Assembly (NCBI GenBank): GCA_959022875.1
Contig: CAUFAM010000103.1
Location: forward strand, 1 to 5,474
DNA length: 5,474 bases
Origin: an uncultured Oscillospiraceae bacterium
GTDB lineage: Bacteria; Bacillota; Clostridia; Oscillospirales; Oscillospiraceae
Direction: 5' to 3'
In this document: positions 1 to 5,313 of the stretch, piece by piece
Numbering within the stretch: position 1 is the stretch's first letter
How the letters are laid out: each line of letters starts with the position of its first letter
The notes under the pieces: generated by a model
What the model saw: only the letters and a program-made list of their open reading frames with translations
Databases searched by the model: none
Told to the model about the DNA's origin: nothing
Position numbers and translations under genes: made by a program

Positions 1-1
1 G

Positions 2-787
2 TTTGTCTCCGCCCTGTCCCAGGGCCTGCACATCTATGAGCACACGCCGGTGCGGGAGCTGGTGGGCACCACCGCCATAACCGACCGCGGCAGGATCCGC
101 GCAAAGAAAATCATCGTCACCACCCACTTTCCCTTCCTCAACAAGCACGGCAGTTATTTTCTAAAGCTGTACCAGCAGCGCTCCTATGTCATTGCCCTGG
201 ATGGGGCCCAGCAGGTGGACGGCATGTATATTGACGGGGCGGAACATGGGCTCTCCTTCCGCAATTACGGTAATCTGCTGCTGGTTGGCGGGGGCGGACA
301 CCGCACTGGAAAAAAGGGCGGCGCATGGCGGGAGCTTCAGGCCTTTGCCGCCAAATACTATCCCAAGGCAGTCCAGCGCTACCAATGGGCCACCCAGGAC
401 TGTATGAGCCTGGACGGCGTGCCCTATATCGGCCTCTACTCCGCTTCCACGTCCAATCTCTATGTGGCCACCGGCTTCAACAAGTGGGGCATGACCTCCT
501 CCATGGCCGCCGCCATGATTTTAAGCGACCTGGTGCAGGAGAAGAAAAACCCCTATGCCGATGTGTTTTCCCCCTCCCGCTCCATCCTCCGTCCCCAGCT
601 GGTCGTCAACGGCGTTGAAGCCGTGGTCAGCCTGCTCACCCCCACCGCCAGGCGCTGCCCCCACTTGGGCTGCGCGCTGAAGTGGAACCCCCAGGAACAC
701 ACCTGGGACTGCCCCTGCCATGGTTCCCGCTTCACACAAACGGGAAAACTCATTGACGGCCCGGCCACCGGCGACTGGAACCCATAA
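2..787 (+). CDS. FAD-dependent oxidoreductase with C-terminal Rieske [2Fe-2S] domain (5' end outside window)
   Basis: The reading frame is open from the first bases of the window, so the start codon and the N-terminal FAD-binding GxGxxG region lie upstream; 261 codons plus TAA are visible. The visible part resembles the C-terminal half of DAO-type (glycine oxidase-like) flavoproteins, with a stretch ending ATGFNKWGMTSSMAAA that matches the family's second FAD-contacting segment. At the C-terminus is a compact Rieske motif: CPH (Cys codon 656-658, His 662-664) followed by CPCH (Cys 710-712, His 719-721), the Cys-x-His and Cys-x2-His pairs that ligate a [2Fe-2S] cluster. This fusion is common in Firmicutes and is expected to be a cytoplasmic redox enzyme passing electrons between FAD and the cluster; the substrate is not known to me. 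The frame ends cleanly in GDWNP and shows no damage. It is separated from the asr operon by 225 bases and its own promoter, so it is probably a separate unit. Confidence 0.88.
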   Translation, partial: FVSALSQGLHIYEHTPVRELVGTTAITDRGRIRAKKIIVTTHFPFLNKHGSYFLKLYQQRSYVIALDGAQQVDGMYIDGAEHGLSFRNYGNLLLVGGGGHRTGKKGGAWRELQAFAAKYYPKAVQRYQWATQDCMSLDGVPYIGLYSASTSNLYVATGFNKWGMTSSMAAAMILSDLVQEKKNPYADVFSPSRSILRPQLVVNGVEAVVSLLTPTARRCPHLGCALKWNPQEHTWDCPCHGSRFTQTGKLIDGPATGDWNP

Positions 788-867
788 CTGCCCCGGCAGC
801 GCCGGAATAGTCCGCCCATTTGCCTCATTTTGGCGTCCGATCCCCTTTGGTATTTGTGCAATACTAC

Positions 868-896
868 TATCCAAATCATGGAAATTGTGATATAAT
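868..896 (+). promoter_or_regulatory. Extended -10 promoter upstream of asrA
   Basis: A perfect TATAAT lies at 891-896, preceded by TGA at 888-890, which gives the TGn of an extended -10 element. The hexamer 17 bases upstream (868-873, TATCCA) matches only three positions of TTGACA, which is usual for extended -10 promoters. Transcription would begin near 903 and leave a leader of about 110 bases before the asrA start. I see no convincing operator or riboswitch in that leader. Confidence 0.6.
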
Positions 897-1012
897 GTTG
901 TTGGCTATATGGAAATTTTCTGCAAAAACGCACAGAAGCCGCACATTTCCCCGCTGTGTGGTTCCTGGGCGGACAGTTTTCAATGGCACACTATATCAGG
1001 GAGGTATTGCAC

Positions 1013-2047
1013 ATGGGCGTTTCTCTTTCCGTCTCCCAGGCGGATGCCGTGCTGCGCGCACTGAAGGAAGACTACCGTGTCTACGCACCGAAACGGTTTC
1101 CCAAACAGGGCCGCTACTCCGATACCGATATTATCCGGTATGCGGAAGTGGATACCTTTGCCGACATTGTCTGGGATACCAAGTCCGACTATCCAGCCAA
1201 AGAAGTCATCACTCCCATCCAGTAGGCCATTTTTTTTACCGAAGATGAATACCGTGCCAGCAAAGCCAAACAAAAGCCCATTCTCCTGCTGGCCCGCCCC
1301 TGTGACATCAACGCCCAGCGGATTCAGGCCCGCATCTACGCCGGAAACGGCGGTTATGACGACCTGTACTACACCCGGATCCGGGAGCTGGTGAAGTTTG
1401 CTGTCATGGACTGCAACGGCGGTGACGACACCTGCTTCTGCGTGTCCATGGGAACCAACCGCACCGACGACTACGCCCTGGCCCTGAAGTTCTCCCCAGA
1501 GGGGCTTCTGGCGGAGGTAGCCGATGAGACTCTGTCCCCCTATTTTCGGGACATGCCCCAGGCCGATTACACCCCTGCCTTTGTGGAGAAAAATGAATTG
1601 CAGCTCACCGTCCCAGACCTCAGCGACAAGGCGGTGCGCCTGGCCCTTAAGAAGCACCCCATGTGGCAGGAGTACAACAGCCGCTGCATCTCCTGCGGTG
1701 CCTGCACCGTGGCCTGCTCCACCTGTACCTGCTTTACCACCCGGGACATCATCTACGGCGACAACCCGGAGGTGGGCGAACGCCGCCGGGTGACCGCCTC
1801 CTGCCAGATTTCCGGCTTTGATCAGATGGCCGGCCAGAGGGAGTTTCGCGCCACCGCTGCCGACCGTATGCGCTACAAGGTGCTCCACAAGTTCCACGAC
1901 TATAAGGCCCGGTTTGGCGGGGAGCACATGTGCGTGGGCTGTGGCCGCTGCACCCACCGCTGCCCCGAGCTGATCTCCATTACCGCCACCGTCAGCAAAG
2001 TCAGCGCCGCCGTGGAAGAGATCAAGGCTTCCATGGCCAACTCATGA
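1013..2047 (+). pseudogene. asrA: Anaerobic sulfite reductase subunit A, interrupted by an in-frame TAG
   Basis: AsrA is the iron-sulfur electron-transfer subunit of the cytoplasmic AsrABC complex, which reduces sulfite to sulfide. The start is ATG 1013, with AGGGAGGT (998-1005) seven bases upstream and the family opening (MGVSLSVSQADAVLRAL, then YAPKRF). The frame runs 345 codons to TGA at 2045-2047, the normal length, but codon 71 (1223-1225) is TAG. The protein on both sides stays in one frame and matches the family: DIVWDTKSDYPAKEVITPIQ before it, AIFFTEDEYRASK after it. Two ferredoxin-like cluster motifs are intact downstream: CISCGACTVACSTCTC beginning at residue 225 and CVGCGRCTHRCP at residue 307. 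A G-to-T change in a GAG (Glu) codon would explain the stop. Translation would give a 70-residue fragment without any cluster. Alternatives are a sequencing error or a suppressor tRNA. The gene lies 15 bases before asrB. Confidence 0.9.
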
Positions 2048-2062
2048 AAGGAGGTCTGCACC

Positions 2063-2854
2063 ATGATGAATCCTGTTCAGCCCCAGGCCTGTACCATTCT
2101 GAACGTAAAAAAAGAAAGCCTTCATGAGTGGACCTTCCGGGTGGCCAGCGACGCCAAGCCCGCCCACGGACAATTTATGCAGCTGTCCATCCCCATGATC
2201 GGCGAGGCCCCCATCTCTGTCTCCGCCCAGGGGGACGGATGGCTGGAGTTTACCATCCGCGCCGTAGGCAAGGTCACCGATGTAATCTTCCAGAAGCAGG
2301 CCGGAGACACCCTGTTCCTGCGCGGCCCTTACGGCAAGGGCTGGCCTGTGGAGCAGTTCCGGGACAAGCACCTGGTGGTCATTACCGGCGGCACCGTCCT
2401 GGCTCCTGTACGCTCCCTGCTCCATATGCTGGCCCAGACCCCCGGCTATGTCCGGTCGGTCCACCTGATCTGCGGCTTCAAAAACGCGGAGGGCATCGTA
2501 TTTCACAACGAGCTGGAGGATTGGAAGCAGCGCTTCTCCACCATTTATACCCTGGACAACGGCACGCTGGAGGGCTGGCGCACCGGTATGGTCACTGCCT
2601 TTGTGCCGGAGATCCCCTTTGCCTCCTTTGGGGGCGACTATGCCGTGGTAGTGGTGGGCCCGCCGCCCATGATGAAGTTCACCGGCCTGGCCCTGCTGGA
2701 TCACGGCGTGGAGGCGGAAAAGATCTGGATGAGCTTTGAGCGTAAAATGTCCTGCGCCGTGGGCAAGTGCGGCCACTGCCGCATCGACGAGGTATATGTC
2801 TGTCTCGACGGTCCGGTGTTCCCCTATACCGTAGCCCGGGACCTGGTGGACTGA
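2063..2854 (+). CDS. asrB: Anaerobic sulfite reductase subunit B
   Basis: AsrB is the flavin/NADH-binding subunit that takes electrons from NADH and passes them to AsrA and AsrC. The 263-residue product has the usual family length. Visible are the FAD-binding segment (GEAPISVS, near residues 47-54), a nucleotide-binding loop ITGGTVLAPVR (residues 107-117), and a C-terminal [2Fe-2S] cluster site with cysteines at 231, 236, 239 and 247 (CAVGKCGHC, then C). The start at 2063 follows AAAGGAGG by a proper distance; ATG 2066 is directly next to it and cannot be excluded. The gene sits between asrA and asrC with gaps of 15 and 18 bases, so the three are one transcript. One oddity: the loop is normally GGTGxAP, and here residue 112 is Val (GTC, one base from GGC). 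That could weaken NADH binding. The frame is otherwise intact, but with asrA and asrC broken it probably has no working partner. Confidence 0.93.
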   Translation: MMNPVQPQACTILNVKKESLHEWTFRVASDAKPAHGQFMQLSIPMIGEAPISVSAQGDGWLEFTIRAVGKVTDVIFQKQAGDTLFLRGPYGKGWPVEQFRDKHLVVITGGTVLAPVRSLLHMLAQTPGYVRSVHLICGFKNAEGIVFHNELEDWKQRFSTIYTLDNGTLEGWRTGMVTAFVPEIPFASFGGDYAVVVVGPPPMMKFTGLALLDHGVEAEKIWMSFERKMSCAVGKCGHCRIDEVYVCLDGPVFPYTVARDLVD

Positions 2855-2872
2855 GAAAGGAGGGGTCAGAGG

Positions 2873-3369
2873 ATGAACCAGGACATTAACATCAAAAAGG
2901 TCCGGCTGAACTGCTACCGGCAGTCCAAGGTGCCCGGCCAATTCATGCTGCAGATGCGCGTGCCCGGCGGAACGGTGGACGCCAAGTATCTCAGCTACGT
3001 AGAGCACATCGCCAAAACCTGGGGCGACGGCACCTTCCACTTGGGTACCCGGCAGAACTTTGACATACCCGGCATCCCTTACGAAAATATCCCAGCCGTC
3101 AACGCCTATCTGGAGACGTACATCAAGGAAGTGGATGCCGAACTGTGCAACGTGGACATGGATACCATCGCCCACGAACCCCATCCCTGGGATCCCACGG
3201 AGGGCTACCCCACCATCGGCGCACGCAACATCACCGCCTGCATTGGCAACTACCACTGCATCTGCGGCAACTGCAACACCTTTGAGCTGGCCCGGAAGAT
3301 CGAGCCTACCGCTCCAACTTCAATGTCAAGCCTCTCTCCATGCACCACACCGCCGGTCCCAAAGAGTAA
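2873..3369 (+). pseudogene. asrC: Anaerobic sulfite reductase subunit C (siroheme subunit), internal deletion with shifted tail
   Basis: AsrC is the catalytic siroheme/[4Fe-4S] subunit, normally about 320-340 residues. ATG 2873 follows AAAGGAGG (2856-2863) and opens with the family start DINIKKVRLNCYRQSKVPGQ. The frame is good through the siroheme signature GARNITACIGNYHC (Cys 123 and Cys 129, the first C-x5-C pair) up to NTFELARKIE, ending at 3304 (144 codons). Immediately after, the family's C-terminal tail appears in another frame: 3307-3369 reads YRSNFNVKPLSMHH, then TAGPKE and TAA. About 155-175 codons between are missing, including the second siroheme Cys pair (C-x3-C) and the inserted ferredoxin domain. 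The deletion is not a multiple of three, so translation instead continues in the wrong frame to TAA at 3464-3466, through the terminator hairpin. A functional sulfite reductase subunit cannot result. The end given is the original stop codon. Confidence 0.9.
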
Positions 3370-3383
3370 CCTAAACCCGCAGC

Positions 3384-3414
3384 AGCGCCCCCGAACCATA
3401 GGTTCGGGGGCGCT
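3384..3414. terminator. Terminator hairpin between asrC and the converging sigK-like gene
   Basis: AGCGCCCCCGAACC (3384-3397) and GGTTCGGGGGCGCT (3401-3414) form a perfect 14-bp stem with a 3-base ATA loop. The following bases on the + strand (TGTGTTATGT) are only moderately T-rich, and on the - strand the hairpin is followed by a similarly modest run (GCTGCGGGTTTAG). It lies 15 bases after the asrC stop and about 75 bases beyond the sigK-like stop, so it may serve both converging genes. Confidence 0.75.
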
Positions 3415-3488
3415 TGTGTTATGTCCGACTGCTTTCTTTCCCTTTCCTGGGTTCAAATTGGGTTAAGGGGATCCAGGCTTCGTTTACA

Positions 3489-4136
3489 TTAGCCGCGGCG
3501 GGATACATAGGACCGGCTGATGCCGCACTGCCCCGCAATTTCCCGCTGGGTTCGGGGCGTCCTTCCATCCAGTCCGTAGCGCATGGTAATGATGGTGCGC
3601 TCCCTGGGGGTCAGACAGGTCTTGACGCAGCTGCGCACCTTGACGCAGGCATCCCGGGTATCCAGATCCTCCAGCATATTGTCATCCACCGCGATGACAT
3701 CCATAAGGGAGAGCGACCCTCCCTCCCCCGCCGCCTCCAGCGTATCTGCCAAGGACACCTCACCCTGGAGTTTGCGCTGGGATCGGAAGTGCATGAGGAT
3801 CTCATTTTCAATGCACCGGGATGCGTAGGTGGCCAGGCGCACGTTTTTATCCGATTTGAAGGTAGAAATTCCCTTGATCAGCCCAATTGTCCCAATGGAA
3901 ATCAGATCATCCTGATCTCCGGTCTGGGCATAGTATTTTTTTACAATGTGGGCCACCAGCCTGAGGTTATGCTCCACCAGGACGTTCCGGGCCTCCAGGT
4001 CGCCCTGGGCACACCGCTCCAGATACTCTTTCTCCTCCGCCGCTTTCAGGGGCCTGGGGAAGGAACCTCCGCCCCCGGACAGGCGCAGGGTAAAGAAAAT
4101 CCCATTCATCATTAGATAGACTACGGGGGACAACAT
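3489..4136 (-). CDS. sigK: RNA polymerase sporulation sigma factor SigK-like, C-terminally truncated
   Basis: SigK directs late mother-cell transcription during endospore formation. ATG 4136 has GGAGGTG (4144-4150) at the right distance. Residues 1-30 are a hydrophobic, pro-sequence-like segment (MLSPVVYLMMNGIFF) followed by FPRPL, as in pro-SigK. Region 2 is clear: EHNLRLVAHIVKKYY, DLISIGTIGLIKGI, LATYASRCIENEILMHFRSQRK. Region 4 is clear: LTPRERTIITMRYGLDG, then TQREIAGQCGISRSYVSR. Family members continue with an IEKxAL-type segment and about 10-30 further residues; here the protein ends RRG and TAA right after SRSYVSR, 215 residues in all. The break is in the second helix of the helix-turn-helix that reads the -35 element, so the product may be inactive. 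I see no clear sigma-E promoter in the 52 bases up to the terminator at 4190. Confidence is high for the family, lower for whether it works. Confidence 0.87.
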   Translation of the reverse strand: MLSPVVYLMMNGIFFTLRLSGGGGSFPRPLKAAEEKEYLERCAQGDLEARNVLVEHNLRLVAHIVKKYYAQTGDQDDLISIGTIGLIKGISTFKSDKNVRLATYASRCIENEILMHFRSQRKLQGEVSLADTLEAAGEGGSLSLMDVIAVDDNMLEDLDTRDACVKVRSCVKTCLTPRERTIITMRYGLDGRTPRTQREIAGQCGISRSYVSRRG

Positions 4137-4189
4137 GATTCAACACCTCCGCCCCAGCTTATTCCCCGCCGGCCCGTCCCTATGTACCA

Positions 4190-4225
4190 AAAAACGCCCG
4201 GACATAAATCTGTCCGGGCGTTTTT
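4190..4225. terminator. Bidirectional Rho-independent terminator after the flavodoxin gene
   Basis: AAAAACGCCCGGACA (4190-4204) pairs perfectly with TGTCCGGGCGTTTTT (4211-4225) around a 6-base loop TAAATC. The stem core is GC-rich and is flanked by A and T runs, so it has a T tract after the stem on either strand. On the - strand it begins four bases beyond the flavodoxin stop and separates that operon from the sigK-like gene. Confidence 0.9.
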
Positions 4226-4228
4226 CCC

Positions 4229-4717
4229 TTACTTGCTGGCCAGCACTGCCTCTTTCAGCCGCTGCAAATCTTCCATCCCAGGATGGGCCAGGGCGCGGTC
4301 AAAGTTTTCCAGCATGACCTGCCTGCGGGGGCTATCCTCCATCTTCTCATAGCGGCGGCGAACACTGTCAGGCATTTTCCCTTGACACATATATTCTCCT
4401 ACCACCCGCACGTCCTGGGGGATATCCTCCTTGACCATGCTCAGGATGGTTTCAAAATAGGCGCTGTCTCCGCCAAATCCCGCCGTCCCGAAGAGAAACA
4501 CCTCCTGGCCGGTGAGGGTGGCCAAAAACCGGGCAGTCTCCCCGTCACAGGTACCCTTGTCCGTCCAGAAGCCCACATAAATCCGCCCGGCCTGCAGAGC
4601 CTGAGGGCTGGGCGGGCCAAAATAGAGGCAGTCCGCCTCCCCCAGACAGTCCCGCAGGGTCTGGGCCAGAAGGGCCGTGTTGCCCGTTTTGCTGCTATAT
4701 ACAATGGAATAGCTCAT
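4229..4717 (-). CDS. bilS: Flavodoxin family protein, BilS-like
   Basis: This is a 162-residue single-domain flavodoxin expected to bind FMN and shuttle electrons in the cytoplasm. The FMN phosphate loop is SSKTGNT (residues 8-14), after the first beta strand YSIVY. FMN ring loops follow: VGFWTDKGTCD (near residue 50) and LFGTAGFGGD (near 85-90). The C-terminal part, with YMCQGKMPDSVRRRYEKM and then ENFDRALAHP, resembles BilS, the flavodoxin encoded with bilirubin reductase BilR in gut Firmicutes; I assign this from memory of the family, not from an alignment. The start ATG 4717 overlaps the stop of the MarR gene as ATGA and has AGGAGG seven bases upstream; a longer in-frame start at 4810 would lie inside the MarR gene and adds non-family sequence. 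No BilR-type flavoenzyme is within the window, so its redox partner is unknown. The MarR protein probably controls it as a two-gene operon. Confidence 0.85.
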   Translation of the reverse strand: MSYSIVYSSKTGNTALLAQTLRDCLGEADCLYFGPPSPQALQAGRIYVGFWTDKGTCDGETARFLATLTGQEVFLFGTAGFGGDSAYFETILSMVKEDIPQDVRVVGEYMCQGKMPDSVRRRYEKMEDSPRRQVMLENFDRALAHPGMEDLQRLKEAVLASK

Positions 4718-5124
4718 TTGGTTTCCTCCTTGATGGTCACTCGGTTCAACAGGGAAAACAGCGTTTCCCGCTCTCCTTCCTCCAGGCCGCGCAAAGCCTG
4801 CTCGTCCCACTGGGCAAAAAATCCGCGGCTGAGTTCAAAGGCCTCCCGGCCCTTTTCGCTCAGCTCCAGGTGGTAGGCCCGTCCTCTCCGTTCCCGGAGC
4901 AGGAACCCGTCCTCCACCAGCTTGACCACGCTGCGCTGGCAGTAGCCCCAATCCAGCTTCAGGGCCTGGGTCAGTTCCCCCTGAGTGCAGTCTGGGTGCT
5001 TGCCTACATACACCAGCAGAAACAGCACCCCAAAGCTCAGTCCCAGCTCCTGAAGGCGCTGGGTGGTATAGTCCACAAAATTTCGGTAAAAGGTAATACA
5101 GCGGTAGGAAAAGGTCTCGGTCAT
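4714..5124 (-). CDS. bilQ: MarR-family transcriptional regulator, BilQ-like
   Basis: This 136-residue protein is a MarR-type winged helix regulator. The order of elements is: N-terminal dimerisation helix (FSYRCITFYRNFVDYTTQRL), helix LGLSFGVLFLLVYVGKHPDC, DNA-binding helices TQGELTQALKLDWGYCQRSVVKLVEDGFL (about residues 47-75), the wing RERRGRAYHLELSEKGREAF, and a C-terminal dimer helix. Start ATG 5124 has AAAGGAGG close upstream (5131-5138). The DWGYCQRS recognition-helix sequence and its partnering with a BilS-like flavodoxin point to the BilQ subgroup, the proposed regulator of bilirubin-utilisation genes; that name is tentative. MarR proteins usually repress their own promoter and respond to small ligands. 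Here two matching palindromes sit on the promoter, which supports autoregulation. The stop overlaps the flavodoxin start by four bases, indicating translational coupling. Confidence 0.88.
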   Translation of the reverse strand: MTETFSYRCITFYRNFVDYTTQRLQELGLSFGVLFLLVYVGKHPDCTQGELTQALKLDWGYCQRSVVKLVEDGFLLRERRGRAYHLELSEKGREAFELSRGFFAQWDEQALRGLEEGERETLFSLLNRVTIKEETK

Positions 5125-5141
5125 AGGGCTCCTCCTTTCAG

Positions 5142-5156
5142 CTTGACTAAGTCAAG
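5142..5156. promoter_or_regulatory. Palindromic operator, proximal copy (probable MarR site)
   Basis: CTTGACTAAGTCAAG is a perfect inverted repeat with 7-base arms around a single central base. It overlaps the -10 element and the predicted transcription start of the MarR gene. A second copy is 28 bases away, and both copies are followed by TAT on the + strand. The size and symmetry fit a MarR dimer; the assignment to this regulator is inferred from position. Confidence 0.78.
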
Positions 5157-5183
5157 TATAGCCCCTTTTCTTGACTTTGTCAA
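5155..5183 (-). promoter_or_regulatory. Sigma-A promoter of the MarR-flavodoxin operon
   Basis: On the - strand, TTGACA (5183-5178), a 17-base spacer and TATACT (5160-5155) form a nearly perfect housekeeping promoter. Transcription would start near 5148, leaving a leader of about 24 bases before ATG 5124. The -35 hexamer is inside the upstream palindrome and the -10 touches the downstream one, so binding of a repressor to either would block RNA polymerase. Confidence 0.82.
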
Positions 5184-5184
5184 G
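5170..5184. promoter_or_regulatory. Palindromic operator, distal copy (probable MarR site)
   Basis: CTTGACTTTGTCAAG has the same layout as the proximal copy, with 6-base perfect arms (CTTGAC/GTCAAG) and one mismatched pair inside. It covers the -35 hexamer of the MarR promoter. Its start is 28 bases from the start of the other copy, a little under three helical turns, so two dimers would sit on nearly the same face of the DNA. Confidence 0.78.
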
Positions 5185-5252
5185 TATTAATAGACCGTCA
5201 GGCACGATAGAAACCATCAATCATAGGGGCGGTTTTGCAAAAAAAGTAGTAT

Positions 5253-5281
5253 TGGACTTTGCAATTGCCCCTCACTATAAT
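5253..5281 (+). promoter_or_regulatory. Promoter of the PEP mutase-family gene
   Basis: A perfect TATAAT (5276-5281) is preceded at 17 bases by TGGACT (5253-5258), which matches four of six positions of TTGACA. Transcription would start near 5288, with GGGAGG (5301-5306) and ATG 5314 following. The probable MarR operators are about 70 bases upstream of the -35. Confidence 0.65.
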
Positions 5282-5313
5282 GAACTCAGAAAATTTGAAA
5301 GGGAGGATTCTCC

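Noticed and set aside
793..805. Small hairpin CCGGC-AGC-GCCGG after the Rieske gene as a terminator
   Set aside because: The stem is only 5 bp and no T run follows it, so I do not call a terminator.
956..1012. GTG 956 as the asrA start
   Set aside because: The extra N-terminal residues do not look like AsrA, and ATG 1013 has a strong ribosome binding site and the family N-terminus.
1223..1225. TAG as a pyrrolysine codon or programmed readthrough
   Set aside because: AsrA is not a known pyrrolysine protein, no recoding element is visible, and the neighbouring asrC is also broken, so a plain nonsense mutation is more likely.
1230..1237. Run of eight T as a slippage site rescuing asrA
   Set aside because: It lies after the TAG, and the frame is already correct on both sides, so slippage would harm rather than restore the protein.
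980..1957. Long - strand open frame of 325 codons opposite asrA
   Set aside because: Its composition is the mirror of GC-rich asrA coding sequence, it matches no family I know, and it is a shadow.
2042..3256. Long - strand open frame of 404 codons opposite asrB and asrC
   Set aside because: It lies entirely opposite recognisable asrB and asrC coding sequence and shows no domain.
3380..3503. Boundary of a sigK-intervening (skin) element
   Set aside because: Such elements are kilobases long, usually break sigK nearer its middle and carry a recombinase; here asrC follows within about 120 bases.
3414..4115. + strand open frame of 233 codons opposite the sigK-like gene
   Set aside because: The - strand frame is clearly SigK-like; the + strand translation shows no family features.
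4718..4810. Longer flavodoxin start at 4810
   Set aside because: The added 31 residues lie inside the MarR gene and are not flavodoxin-like; ATG 4717 has AGGAGG and the typical N-terminus.
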